DNA from: Bordetella pseudohinzii
GTDB taxonomy: Bacteria; Pseudomonadota; Gammaproteobacteria; Burkholderiales; Burkholderiaceae_B
Assembly: GCF_000657795.2 (NCBI RefSeq)
Contig: NZ_JHEP02000009.1
Location: 124,001-188,000, forward strand
Length of the DNA: 64,000 bases
Direction of reading: 5' to 3'
The notes below the pieces were generated by a model. That model saw only the letters and a program-made list of their open reading frames with translations. It had not been told where the DNA came from and ran no database searches. A program made the position numbers and the translations under genes. Positions within the stretch are counted from its first letter, which is position 1. Each line of letters starts with the position of its first letter. Positions 34,580 through 44,509 of this stretch are shown here, piece after piece.

Positions 34580-35054
34580 GATGGCTCTCCACCCAGCGCC
34601 GGCTGGCGGCGAACAAGGCCTCCAGCTCCGCCGGCCCGCGCGCCTCGGGCGCATAGGCCAGGCGGCGCAGCTGCTCGGCCGCCTCGTCCGGAAACACCCG
34701 GGCGCCCGCATTGAGCCAGTCCAGCCAGGCCTGGCCCCGCAGGCCCGCCACCTCGGCGCGTGCCGTATCCGGCAAGGCCGCCAGCGCGGTGCGCTTGAGC
34801 AGCGCGGGCAAGGCGCGCGCCGCGCCGGCATCGCCGCGCGTGGCCGCCAGCAGGCGGTCCAGCTCGGCCAGGGCTTCGCGGCGATAGCGGTTGCGCCGCC
34901 AGCGGCGCCAGGCCAGCAGGGCCCAGGCGGCCAGCGCCAGCAGCAGCAGGCCGCCGAGCACGGCCCAAGCCCAGGTCTGCGGCCACAGGCTGACCGGCGC
35001 GGGCAGCGGCAGCTCGCGCAACTGGTCCAGGGTCGGCACCTCGGGCGCGCTCAT
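34566..35054 (-). CDS. DUF4381 family membrane protein
   Basis: 162 residues with one membrane helix (AVLGGLLLLALAAWALLAW) after a short N-terminal segment containing LDQLRELPLPAPVSLWPQTW, the DUF4381 signature. A basic helical domain follows (RRNRYRREALAELDRLL; LLKRTALAALP). DUF4381 proteins occur almost only between DUF58 and BatA genes, as here. It overlaps both neighbours (4 nt with DUF58, 14 nt with BatA). Biochemical role unknown. Confidence 0.87.
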   Translation of the reverse strand: MSAPEVPTLDQLRELPLPAPVSLWPQTWAWAVLGGLLLLALAAWALLAWRRWRRNRYRREALAELDRLLAATRGDAGAARALPALLKRTALAALPDTARAEVAGLRGQAWLDWLNAGARVFPDEAAEQLRRLAYAPEARGPAELEALFAASRRWVESHHVAA

Positions 35055-35977
35055 GCCTGCCCTCCCCGCAAACCCAGTTCGCGCCGCAGCTGAAGGCGCG
35101 CGTCCTCGACCGTATCGATGGACAGCATGGGCACCTGGGCCTGCCGCAGCAGCGTGGCCACATCGCGCAGGCGCTCGCTGAAGAAATCGGCCAGCGGCCG
35201 ATGCAGGCGCTCGCTGCCCATGGCCAGCTCCAGCCGCACCTCGCCCTGGGAAACGACGACATGTCCGCCTTGCGGCAGCTGCTGCGCCATGGGATCGAAG
35301 ACCAGCATGCCGATCACATCGTTATGCGCGCGCAAGAGGCGCAAATGGCGCAAGGTCTGCGCATCGGCCCCGGCGAAATCGCTGATCACGACCACCAGGC
35401 AATCATGCGGCGCCATGGCCTGGGCGGCGCGCAGCGCCTCGTTCAGGCGCGGGCCGGCGGGCACGTCCGGGCGCGCCGCCGACAGGGACTGGTTTTCGCT
35501 GACCACGGCGGCCAGCAAGGCCTGCACCCGGGCGCGGCTGCGCAGCGGCCGCCACTGCTTCAGCGCCGCATCGCCGATCACAATGCCGCCCACGCGGTCG
35601 CCGGCGCGCAGGCAGGCCCAGGCGCTCAGGGCCGCCAGCCGCGCGGCCACGGCCGACTTGAAGGCGCGGGTCGAGCCGAAATACATATTCATGCGCTGGT
35701 CCACCAGCAGGATGAGCGGCCGGTCGCGCTCCTCGGTATAGACGCGCACGAAAGGCTTGCCCAGGCGCAGCGAGGCCCGCGCATCCAGCTGGCGCAAATC
35801 ATCGCCCTGCACATAGCGGCGCAGTTCGGCGAAGTCCAGCCCCCGGCCGCGCAGGCGCGAACCATGCGCGCCGGCCAGCACGCTGCGCAGCGGCTGATGG
35901 GCGGCGAAATTCAGGCCGCGCACCGCGCCTTCCAGCGCCATCAGCTCAGACAGGGGCACATGGACCGGCGAATTCAT
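35051..35977 (-). CDS. DUF58 domain protein (MoxR-associated)
   Basis: 308 residues, cytoplasmic. The DUF58 core is clear: GRGLDFAELRRYVQGDDLRQ, then DARASLRLGKPFVRVYTEE and a vWA-like strand LILLVDQRMNMYFGS. The MIDAS-type DxSxS is replaced by DQRMN, as in many DUF58 proteins. DUF58 proteins are encoded next to MoxR ATPases and are thought to link them to vWA partners. It starts 9 nt after the MoxR stop and overlaps DUF4381 by 4 nt. Confidence 0.9.
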   Translation of the reverse strand: MNSPVHVPLSELMALEGAVRGLNFAAHQPLRSVLAGAHGSRLRGRGLDFAELRRYVQGDDLRQLDARASLRLGKPFVRVYTEERDRPLILLVDQRMNMYFGSTRAFKSAVAARLAALSAWACLRAGDRVGGIVIGDAALKQWRPLRSRARVQALLAAVVSENQSLSAARPDVPAGPRLNEALRAAQAMAPHDCLVVVISDFAGADAQTLRHLRLLRAHNDVIGMLVFDPMAQQLPQGGHVVVSQGEVRLELAMGSERLHRPLADFFSERLRDVATLLRQAQVPMLSIDTVEDARLQLRRELGLRGGQA

Positions 35978-35986
35978 GGCCAGCGC

Positions 35987-36952
<966 letters not shown>

Positions 36953-37001
36953 ACCCTGCCCTTTAGCTTATCGTGCGCGCCGGCGGCCGCCGGCGCGGAT
37001 G

Positions 37002-38159
37002 TCAACGGCTGGCGACGCTGTCCCTGCGGGCCTGCGCCAGTTTCCACTGCTCCGGCGTCATCACCGTGCGAAAGCCCAGGTGGGACATGCCATTCATGGG
37101 ATCCGTGCCGCGCCGCGCGCTGGCGCGGTAGCTGATGCAATAGGTGTCGCTACAGAGGAAGGACCCGCCCCGGGTCACGCGCTTGGGCGCGGCCGTGGGC
37201 ACGTTGCCGTCGTCCGGGTCGTAGCTGTCGGAGGGCCCGGCGGGGTTCAGCGGCGGCTGGCGGTATTGCGCCTGGATGCGGAAGGCATCGGCCCGGTACC
37301 AGTCGGCCGTCCACTGCCAGACATTGCCAGCCATGTCGTACAGGCCATAGCCATTGGGCGCGAAGCTGCCGACCGGCGTGGTGCCGACCTGCACTTTCTC
37401 GTCCTTGACCACGGGGAAAGGCTGTTGCCGCTGCGTGTCCCAGATATTGGCCATGGGCTTGCCCTGGGGGGTGAGTTCATTGCCCCAGGCATAGGTCGCC
37501 TGCTCCAGCCCGCCGCGCGCGGCATGTTCCCACTCGGCCTCGGTGGGCAGGCGCTTGCCCGCCCATTGGGCATAGGCCTGCGCGTCGGCGTAGGAGACCT
37601 GCACCACGGGATGATCATCCTTGCCCGCGATGCTGCTGCCCGGGCCCAGCGGATGGCGCCAGTCGGCGCCCGGCACATAACGCCACCAGCGTGTGTAGTC
37701 GCGCAGCGAGACTTCGCTCTCGGTGCCGACAAAGACCATGGCGCCCGGCACCAGCAGGCTGTCGTCCGGACGGGGCGTGCCGGGCGGCAATTGCGGTTTC
37801 AGGTCTTCCCAGCGCGGCTTCTGCTCGGCCGTCGTGACATAGCCCGTCGCTTCGACAAAACGTCGGAACTCGGCATTGGTGACGTCGTGCACGTCCATCC
37901 AGAAGCCGCTGACCTTGACCTTGTGCGCCGGGCGTTCATTGGGCTGGGCCAGTTTGTGATTCGAGCCCATCAGGAACTCGCCCTCCGGCACCCAGGCCAT
38001 GCCCGCCGGCCCCTGCTTGCCATCGCCCAATTTGGCCACCGGCCCGGCGGGTTTCTGTTGCCCGCCCGCGACATAAGCACCCAAGGCCGCCGCAGCGGCC
38101 AGAATCGCCGTGACCGCCACACCGACTTTCAGCTGCTGTTTCACTTGCCCGCTCCACAT
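37002..38159 (-). CDS. Exported/membrane-anchored formylglycine-generating enzyme (SUMF1 family)
   Basis: 385 residues. The N-terminus (about 10-32, VGVAVTAILAAAAALGAYVAGG) is a signal or membrane anchor, which cytosolic bacterial enzymes lack. The FGE fold starts MAWVPEGEFLMGS. The redox Cys pair is present as Cys336 and Cys341 in GGSFLCSDTYCISYR, and WEHAARGG and NVWQWTADWY are other family blocks. It oxidises the sulfatase cysteine to formylglycine using O2 and copper. It is the first gene of the minus-strand operon that contains the sulfatase at 28034. Its exported form and the Sec-type sulfatase signal imply that maturation occurs outside the cytoplasm (inference). Confidence 0.92.
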   Translation of the reverse strand: MWSGQVKQQLKVGVAVTAILAAAAALGAYVAGGQQKPAGPVAKLGDGKQGPAGMAWVPEGEFLMGSNHKLAQPNERPAHKVKVSGFWMDVHDVTNAEFRRFVEATGYVTTAEQKPRWEDLKPQLPPGTPRPDDSLLVPGAMVFVGTESEVSLRDYTRWWRYVPGADWRHPLGPGSSIAGKDDHPVVQVSYADAQAYAQWAGKRLPTEAEWEHAARGGLEQATYAWGNELTPQGKPMANIWDTQRQQPFPVVKDEKVQVGTTPVGSFAPNGYGLYDMAGNVWQWTADWYRADAFRIQAQYRQPPLNPAGPSDSYDPDDGNVPTAAPKRVTRGGSFLCSDTYCISYRASARRGTDPMNGMSHLGFRTVMTPEQWKLAQARRDSVASR

Positions 38160-38465
38160 TTCGTTGCAAAACGCGGCGCCGTTGGGAGGCGCTTAAGGGG
38201 TCTTACCGCTTGCTGGCCGTGCATGGACGCCATCGGTCACGGACATAATGCGTGAGCAATGACCCGGACAGAATACTGACGTTTTTGGGGATTTTCCAGT
38301 GTGGCAAACCCCATTTAAAAACCGGGTATGAAACTGCGCATGGCGGGCGCCATGCCTTGACGTTTGCGCCACTTTCTCGCAACACTTGCGCATAAGCCGC
38401 GACCGCCTTTTCCCGCAATCGCGCGGTTTTCGAAACAGTGTTCGGCGATGTGATCCGGAGGTGGT
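38160..38465. promoter_or_regulatory. 306-nt divergent promoter region with an 8-2-8 inverted repeat
   Basis: This separates the FGE-led operon from the SphA-like gene. GCATGGCG-GG-CGCCATGC (38338-38355) is a perfect inverted repeat. It directly precedes TTGACG (38357-38362), a possible -35 box of the plus-strand gene, and no convincing -10 follows. GGAGG at 38457-38461 is the ribosome-binding site. I see no coding sequence or RNA in the rest. Confidence 0.45.
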
Positions 38466-39443
38466 ATGCGTGGCGCGAGAAGCCCGAAGCTGTGCGGCCG
38501 GCATTATGTCTGCGGCCTTGCCTTTCTGGCCGCCCTGCCCGGCGCGGCGCACGCCACCGAAGGCGCGCTGGGACGCCAGGTGACCGGCACGACGGTGCAG
38601 GCCAATATCGGCATCGTCGCGCCGGAGCCGATGACGGTCGTCAGCCTTTCCGAGCTTTATCTCGACGGCAAGATCGAGGGCCGGCGCCAGGTGCCCGTGG
38701 GCGGGCAGATCGCCCTGGGCCTGGATGGCCAGGTGGCTTTCACGCTGGCCACGCTCATGAAGGTCTGGGATACCGGAGCGGGCAGCTGGAATTTCGCCTC
38801 CAGCCTCACCCTTCCCTATGTATGGACCCAGGTCAAGGCCAGGGTGGCCGGCCCGCGCGGCAATAGCCGCGAGACCAGCGACACGGCATCCAATCTGTTT
38901 GACCTGTATTTCACGCCGATTATCGCCGGCTACCACTTCTCGCAGACCCAGCACATGGCGCTGAGCCTGAATATCTGGGCGCCCACGGGTAAATATGATG
39001 AAAACTCGCTGGCCAACCCCAGTTTGAATAACTGGACTTTTGTTCCCCAGGTGGCCTATACGGGCATCTTTCCGGAATCCAAAATGCAGCTCGACGCCGT
39101 GGCCTCGCTGCAGCTGTATACGCGCAACCAGGCCACGGATTATCGCAACGCCCCCATCTTCGGGCTGGACGTCATGGCCCGGCATATGTTCGGCAATGGC
39201 GTGGGCGCCGGCCTGGTCGTGGGCACCCAGCAGCAACTGGGCGCCGACTCGGGCCCCACGGCCGACCGCCTGAATGGTTTCAAAGGCCACGACTGGGCCC
39301 TGGGGCCGATTCTCACCTATGACCGCAAACTGGCGAACAACCGCTCGCTGTCGCTGTCGGCGCGCTGGACGCCGACGGTGAGCAGCACGCGGCGCCTGGA
39401 CAGCACCAGCACCTTCATGGTGAGCGCGGCGCTGGTGTTCTGA
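38466..39443 (+). CDS. SphA/MetA-like outer-membrane protein (phenol-degradation type)
   Basis: 325 residues. A signal peptide (ends GAAHATEG) is followed by a beta-barrel with the PF13557-like pattern: LYLDGKIEGRRQ, FTLATLMKVWD, LYFTPIIAGYHFSQTQHMALS, LNIWAPTGKYD and a C-terminal Phe (MVSAALVF). Proteins of this group are found beside aromatic or lipid catabolism genes and are thought to be uptake channels. GGAGG lies 4 nt before the ATG. It is divergent from the sulfatase operon, and its last 29 nt overlap the 3' end of the opposite MHYT-GGDEF-EAL gene. Confidence 0.85.
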   Translation: MRGARSPKLCGRHYVCGLAFLAALPGAAHATEGALGRQVTGTTVQANIGIVAPEPMTVVSLSELYLDGKIEGRRQVPVGGQIALGLDGQVAFTLATLMKVWDTGAGSWNFASSLTLPYVWTQVKARVAGPRGNSRETSDTASNLFDLYFTPIIAGYHFSQTQHMALSLNIWAPTGKYDENSLANPSLNNWTFVPQVAYTGIFPESKMQLDAVASLQLYTRNQATDYRNAPIFGLDVMARHMFGNGVGAGLVVGTQQQLGADSGPTADRLNGFKGHDWALGPILTYDRKLANNRSLSLSARWTPTVSSTRRLDSTSTFMVSAALVF

Positions 39444-41502
39444 GGCCGTATGCCAGCGGGCCCGGCGCCTCGGGATCAAAGGCCCAGCCCGGCGCGGGCC
39501 GGCCGGTCAGATAGCCTTGCAGCACATCGCAGCCCAGCTCCACCAGCAGCTGCCGCTGGGCCTCGGTTTCCACGCCTTCGGCCACCACCGACAGGCGCAG
39601 GGCATGGGCCAGCGCCAGGATGGCCGAGACGATGGACACATCCTCGGTATCGCGTTCCAATTCCCGCACAAAGCCGCGGTCGATTTTCAGCTCGCGCGCC
39701 GGGAAGCGCTTCAGATAGGACAGGCTGGAGTAACCGGTCCCGAAGTCGTCGAGGGACAGCCCCACCCCCATGGCATAGAGCCGCCGCATGATCGTCACGC
39801 TCTGGGCGGCCTGTTTCATGGCCGTGGTTTCGGTGATCTCCAGCACCAGGCGGTTGGGATGCAGCCCGTGGCGCTTGAGCGCGGCGGCGATGTCATCGGC
39901 GAAACCGGCCTGCTGGAATTGCAGCGCCGGGATATTGACCGCCACGGTGCGGATATCGGCTCCCTGACGATCCCAGGCGGCCATCTGCCGACAGGCCTCG
40001 TCCAGCACCCAGGCCTGCAAAGGCAGGATGAGACTGGTCTGTTCCGCCAGCGGAATGAATTCATCGGGCGGCACATCGCCCAGCGCCTTGCTCCGCCAAC
40101 GCAGCAAGGCCTCGACGCCGACGCGCTCGCCGCTGGCCGCCTTGACCTTGGGCTGGTAGAACAAGCGCAGCTCGCCGCGCTCGATCGCCAGGCGCAGCTG
40201 CTCGACCACGCGCAGCTGACGGTCGCTGCCGGCCTCCATCGACGGTTCGAAGAAGGCATAGCGGTCGCGGCCCAGGTTCTTGGCGTAGGCCTTGGCGGCC
40301 TCGGCCTTGGCCATGAGGGCATGCGGATCCACGCCGTCATGCGGATAGACGGCGATGCCCACGCTGGCCGAGATCCGGATCTCCTGGCCGAGCACCCGGA
40401 AAGGCGGGCGCAGGCTGGCCAGATAGTTGCCGGCCACATGGCTGGCGTAGGCCGCGCGCTCGACCGCCGCCACCGCCACGAACTCATCGCCGCCCAGGCG
40501 CGCGAAGCTGTCGTCGGGGCCGGCCGCCTGCGACAGCCGCTGGGCCGCGTGCATCAGGACCTCGTCGCCCACCGGATAGCCGTAGGCATCGTTGATGGCC
40601 CGGAAACTGTCCACGTCGATCACCAGCAGGGCCAGCATGCCGCCTTCGGCCCGGCCGCGATCGATGGCGGCGGCCAAGCGCTTATCGAACATGCGGCGGT
40701 TGACCGCGCCGGTGACGCTATCATGGGCATGCAGATAGGAAAGCCGGTGGCGGGCCTCCTGCAGCGAGGTGGCCAGCTCGGCGCTCCTGGCGCTTGTCTG
40801 CGCATAGCTGGCCGACAGCTTGTTGGCCGCCAGCGACAGCGCCACGGTCAGGCCCAGGATGGTGGCGGCCAAGCCATCGGCGCTGATCGCCAGCGACAGC
40901 GTGCCGGCGCCCCCCGCATGCACGGCCGAGGCCATGCCGCTGTAGTACATGGCGGAAAAGCCCAGGCCCATGGCGCCCGCCTCCCAGGCGCGCAAGGAGG
41001 CGCGCTCGGGATGGGCGCGCTGGCGCGCGCCGCGCCATATCCCCAGGCCGGCGGCCAGAATGGCCGCGGCAAAAGACAGCAGCACCAGGGGCCAGGAGAA
41101 GCCCGATGGGATGCGCACGGCCTCCATCCCGGTGTAATGCATGCCGGCGATCCCGGCGCCCACGATGACCGCCCCCAGCGCCCGCTCCCATCGCGCCAGC
41201 CCCGGCTGTGTCATCAGCCACAGCGCCAGGGCCGCGAAGGCGACGGCGATCAGCAGCGCGATCAGGGTCGCCAGGCGGCCATAGCCCCAGGGCAAGGGCA
41301 GGCCGAAGGCCAGCAGCCCGACGAAATGCATGCCCCACAGGCCGAAACCGGTAATGCAGGCGCCCACCCACAGCCAGGCCGAGCCCACGCCCTCGCGCTC
41401 GACCACGATGCGCGCGGCGATCGCAAGCGCCGTATACGAAGCCAGGACCGCCAGGGCGACGGACAGCAGAACGAGTGCGGGGCTATAGCCTGCCTGGACC
41501 AT
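39415..41502 (-). CDS. MHYT-GGDEF-EAL cyclic di-GMP enzyme
   Basis: 695 residues. The N-terminal seven-helix MHYT sensor has its three motifs as MHFV (58-61), MHYT (121-124) and MYYS (185-188), proposed to bind a metal that senses O2, CO or NO. The GGDEF domain carries an intact GGDEF (RLGGDEFVAV). The EAL domain keeps EALLRW, LEITETT, DDFGTGYSSL and GVETEAQ, so both synthesis and hydrolysis of c-di-GMP are possible. It starts at ATG 41502 after a 125-nt gap that I take as its promoter and converges on the SphA-like gene with a 29-nt overlap. Confidence 0.94.
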   Translation of the reverse strand: MVQAGYSPALVLLSVALAVLASYTALAIAARIVVEREGVGSAWLWVGACITGFGLWGMHFVGLLAFGLPLPWGYGRLATLIALLIAVAFAALALWLMTQPGLARWERALGAVIVGAGIAGMHYTGMEAVRIPSGFSWPLVLLSFAAAILAAGLGIWRGARQRAHPERASLRAWEAGAMGLGFSAMYYSGMASAVHAGGAGTLSLAISADGLAATILGLTVALSLAANKLSASYAQTSARSAELATSLQEARHRLSYLHAHDSVTGAVNRRMFDKRLAAAIDRGRAEGGMLALLVIDVDSFRAINDAYGYPVGDEVLMHAAQRLSQAAGPDDSFARLGGDEFVAVAAVERAAYASHVAGNYLASLRPPFRVLGQEIRISASVGIAVYPHDGVDPHALMAKAEAAKAYAKNLGRDRYAFFEPSMEAGSDRQLRVVEQLRLAIERGELRLFYQPKVKAASGERVGVEALLRWRSKALGDVPPDEFIPLAEQTSLILPLQAWVLDEACRQMAAWDRQGADIRTVAVNIPALQFQQAGFADDIAAALKRHGLHPNRLVLEITETTAMKQAAQSVTIMRRLYAMGVGLSLDDFGTGYSSLSYLKRFPARELKIDRGFVRELERDTEDVSIVSAILALAHALRLSVVAEGVETEAQRQLLVELGCDVLQGYLTGRPAPGWAFDPEAPGPLAYGLRTPAPRSP

Positions 41503-41627
41503 ATCGGCGCGCCAGAGTCAGTATGCGCTCAGATTAGATCGCGGCAGGAATCAAGGCAAGAAGAACGACGATAAGCGACGTACGCTGCGAATTTTGGATT
41601 TTTGCGAGATTCGCAGCGCTGCGAGCA

Positions 41628-42539
41628 TCAGGCCGACGCCACCCGCCGGCAATGCTGCAAGGCGGCTTCGATCAGGTTGTCGCTGGCCTCGGGCGTGCGG
41701 AAAGCCGAGTGCGCCGACAAGGTGACATTGTCCAGCGCATACAGCGGATGGCTGGCCGGCATAGGCTCGACATCAAACACATCCAGCGCGGCATGGCGCA
41801 GCTTGCCGCTTCGCAGCGCGGCGATCATGGCCGCTTCATCGACCAGGGCGCCGCGCGCCGTATTCACCAGGATGGCGCCGTCGCGCATCCGCGCGATGCG
41901 CTCGGCCGACAGCCAGCCGCGGGTCTCGTCATTGAGCAGCAGATGCAGCGACAAGACGTCGCTGCGCGCCAGCAGCTCGTCCGGCGTCACGAAGCGCACG
42001 CCCGGATGCGATTTGCTGCTGCGGTTCCAGGCCAGGACGTCCATGCCCACGCCCTGCGCCAGCCGGGCCATCTCGGCGGCGATGCCGCCAAAGCCCAGCA
42101 GGCCCAGGGTCTTGCCGGTCAGTTGCACGGCATCGGTGCGCAGCCACTGCCCCGCGCGCATGGCGCGGTCCATCTTGCTGAAGCTGCGCGCCGCCGCCCA
42201 CATCAGGGCAAACGCGCATTCCGCCACGGCCGTGTCGCCATAGCCCTTGATGATGTGCACCTCGATGCCCAGCCCGGCCAACGCCTCCGGATTCATATAG
42301 GAGCGCGCGCCCGTGCCCAGAAAGACCACATGCTTGAGTGCCGTGCAGGCCCGCGCCACCTCGGTAGGCAGATGCGTGTGGTCGATGATCGCGATCTCGG
42401 CGCCGCCCAGCACGCCCGGAATCTGCTCGGGCCGGATGTCCGGCTGCCGATTGATGACCAGTCCGGGATCGCTCTGACGGTGCAGGCGTTCGGCGACGGC
42501 GGCCAGGGTGGGATTGGCATCGATGAAAACGGCTTGCAT
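41628..42539 (-). CDS. D-2-hydroxyacid dehydrogenase
   Basis: 303 residues. The NAD-binding region is LGLLGFGGIAAEMARLA. The catalytic Arg is in NTARGALVDE, the Glu in DVFDVEPMP and the His in LSAHSAF, so the Arg-Glu-His triad is complete. It oxidises or reduces 2-hydroxy/2-keto acids with NAD(P). I chose ATG 42539 because AGGAAG lies 6 nt upstream; a TTG at 42557 is the alternative. The next upstream gene (beta-propeller protein) ends 54 nt before it on the same strand, so they may share a transcript. Substrate unknown. Confidence 0.88.
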   Translation of the reverse strand: MQAVFIDANPTLAAVAERLHRQSDPGLVINRQPDIRPEQIPGVLGGAEIAIIDHTHLPTEVARACTALKHVVFLGTGARSYMNPEALAGLGIEVHIIKGYGDTAVAECAFALMWAAARSFSKMDRAMRAGQWLRTDAVQLTGKTLGLLGFGGIAAEMARLAQGVGMDVLAWNRSSKSHPGVRFVTPDELLARSDVLSLHLLLNDETRGWLSAERIARMRDGAILVNTARGALVDEAAMIAALRSGKLRHAALDVFDVEPMPASHPLYALDNVTLSAHSAFRTPEASDNLIEAALQHCRRVASA

Positions 42540-42593
42540 GCGGGGCTTCCTATTCAATGGCGCAAAGAGTCCCCAGAGGATAGCAGGCCAGCC

Positions 42594-43229
42594 TCACGCC
42601 GCCTTCACCCGCCTTAGCTTGCCGCTGCCGCCCCCGCCGCAGAAAAAGCCCGAGGCACCATCCGACTCCAGGCCGGAGACGGCTACGCCCTCGGGCATGG
42701 CGATGCGTTCCAGCACCTCGCCCGAGGCCGGGTCCACGCGCCTGATCTCGCCCGGCCCTGTGTCATCCCACACCCCATGCCAGAGCTGCGCGCCGGCCCA
42801 GCTCACGCCGGTGACGAAGCGGTCCGAACGCAAGCTGCGCCGCACCGCGCCGCTGGCGGGATCGATTTCATGGATGAGGCGTTCGCGCCAATGCCCCACC
42901 CACAGCGATCCCTCGCCCCAGGCCAGCCCCGAATAGCCGCTGCCGGGCAAAGGCAGCGTGGCCACGACCTCGCCGCTGGCCATGTCGATTTTCTGGATCA
43001 CGTCGCCGCCGATCTGGTAGAGGTGGCGGCCATCGCAGGCCGTGCCCGCATCGGCCCGCAGTTTCAGCTCGCGCACCACCTTGCCGCTGCCGGGGTCCAT
43101 GGCCAGCAGCTGCCCGCCGGTGGCGAACCACACATGCCGGCCGTCATAACTCACGCCATGGACGGCCGGCGCGCCCTCGAAGGGACCGTACTCGCGCAGG
43201 ATTTCCGCCTGATGCACTGTCTTTGCCAT
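42594..43229 (-). CDS. YncE/Vgb-like beta-propeller protein
   Basis: 211 residues built of about five 40-residue propeller blades with the recurring pattern MDPGSGKVVRELKL, IDMASGEVVATLPL, IDPASGAVRRSLRS and VDPASGEVLERIAM, each preceded by a GxxLW/HVW-type strand. There is no signal peptide, so it is probably cytoplasmic. It resembles virginiamycin-B-lyase-like or glutamine-cyclotransferase-like propellers, but the catalytic residues of those enzymes are not recognisable. GGAG lies upstream of ATG 43229. It follows the winged-helix regulator by 32 nt and is probably co-transcribed. Function unknown. Confidence 0.75.
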   Translation of the reverse strand: MAKTVHQAEILREYGPFEGAPAVHGVSYDGRHVWFATGGQLLAMDPGSGKVVRELKLRADAGTACDGRHLYQIGGDVIQKIDMASGEVVATLPLPGSGYSGLAWGEGSLWVGHWRERLIHEIDPASGAVRRSLRSDRFVTGVSWAGAQLWHGVWDDTGPGEIRRVDPASGEVLERIAMPEGVAVSGLESDGASGFFCGGGGSGKLRRVKAA

Positions 43230-43261
43230 GATGATCTCCAAAGGAATCGGTGCAGCCCATT

Positions 43262-44467
43262 CTAGGCAGGCGGCTCGTGGACGGGGAGTAACAAGTCTGT
43301 CGGGAATCCCGGCAACAGCGGGCCGGTCCAGCGCCGCGCCCGGCCCTGCCCCATGGCCTGCGCCTGATCCGCCTCGGCCAGGGCGCGCAGGCCGCGCTGG
43401 ACGGTGCGCGCGCTCAAGCCCAGGACCTGGGCCAAGGCGGCGGCCGACCAGGCCTGGCCGTCGGCCAGCAAGGCCGCGATCGCCGGATGCGCGCGCGTGG
43501 CCGGCGGCAGGAGCACGGCCACCCCGGCCGCCCCCAGGGGCAGCAGCCGGTAGCCGCCGGCCGTGGCCTGCACCCCGGCCAGCGGCGCCATCTTCTGGCG
43601 CAGGCGCCCCATCTCCACCCGCAGGCGCGCGCGATGGGTCTCATCGATGCGCCGGGCGCGGAAGACCCGGCGCGCCAGGCTTTCCCTGTCCACATCGGCC
43701 GGCCAGGCCTGCGCCAGTTCACGCGCCAGCGCCAGCAGCACCGGGCGCCGGCGCAAATCCACCCGCAAGCCGCCGGCGCGCAGACCATGGCGGCAGCCGT
43801 CGACCACCAGCCGGCCGCTCTCGAACAAAGCCTGCACCCCGTCCAGGTCCAGCACGCGCGGGCCCGCGGCGTCGGCCAGCACGGCGGCCGGGCCCTCGCA
43901 CAAGGCTTCGGCGCGCGCGATCTCGGCTTGCAGACCGGCCTCGACCACGCCCGCGCGGGCGCGCGCCAAGGCCTGGCGCGCCGCGCGCGCATCCAGATCG
44001 CGCATATGAATGCCGGCCAGCAGCAGATCCCAGGCCGGACGCAGCCGGGGCAGCAGATCATGCGGATCGGCCTGCTCCAGCAGCGCACGGGCCTGGCCCA
44101 CATGGCCGGCGAGCAAACGGCTGCGCGCCTGCAGATAGACGGCATAGGCCGTGTTATGCCTGTCGCCGCGCAGCGCGGCGCGGGCCCGCGCCAGCGCCGC
44201 ATCAATGCCGCGCAGCTCGCGCCGCGCCAAGGCGATCTCGGCCAAGGCCAGCTGACAACGCGCCCGCGACCGCGGCTCGCGCACGCCAAAGCCGGCCGCC
44301 GCGCGCGCCAACAAGGCCCGCGCCCGGTCAAAATCGCCGATGCGCGCCATCACCACGCCGCGCACGGCCAGCCCCGGCGCGTCCTCGCGCCGCGCCGCAA
44401 GATTCAAAGCGCCCAGCGCATCCCCGCGCGCCAGGGCCCGCCAGGCGGCGGCAAGCTCTGCGTCCAT
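43262..44467 (-). CDS. Winged-helix regulator with helical (TPR-like) N-terminal half
   Basis: 401 residues, unusually rich in Ala, Arg and Leu. The first about 220 residues form paired helices (AWRALARGDALGALNLAARR; FDRARALLARAAAGFG) like a TPR or BTAD-type domain. A winged helix follows at about 270-330 (LARRVFRARRIDETHRARLR; GYRLLPLG). A C-terminal helix-turn-helix (AAALAQVLGLSARTVQRGL) ends the protein. I chose ATG 44467 because AAGGAGG precedes it; the frame stays open upstream only because it runs into the 87-bp repeats. It probably controls itself and the propeller gene. Its promoter must lie in or next to the repeat array. Confidence 0.7.
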   Translation of the reverse strand: MDAELAAAWRALARGDALGALNLAARREDAPGLAVRGVVMARIGDFDRARALLARAAAGFGVREPRSRARCQLALAEIALARRELRGIDAALARARAALRGDRHNTAYAVYLQARSRLLAGHVGQARALLEQADPHDLLPRLRPAWDLLLAGIHMRDLDARAARQALARARAGVVEAGLQAEIARAEALCEGPAAVLADAAGPRVLDLDGVQALFESGRLVVDGCRHGLRAGGLRVDLRRRPVLLALARELAQAWPADVDRESLARRVFRARRIDETHRARLRVEMGRLRQKMAPLAGVQATAGGYRLLPLGAAGVAVLLPPATRAHPAIAALLADGQAWSAAALAQVLGLSARTVQRGLRALAEADQAQAMGQGRARRWTGPLLPGFPTDLLLPVHEPPA

Positions 44468-44509
44468 GATCCTCCTTGCTGTTTCCTGCCCGCGGTCTTC
44501 CGCTCCCGC

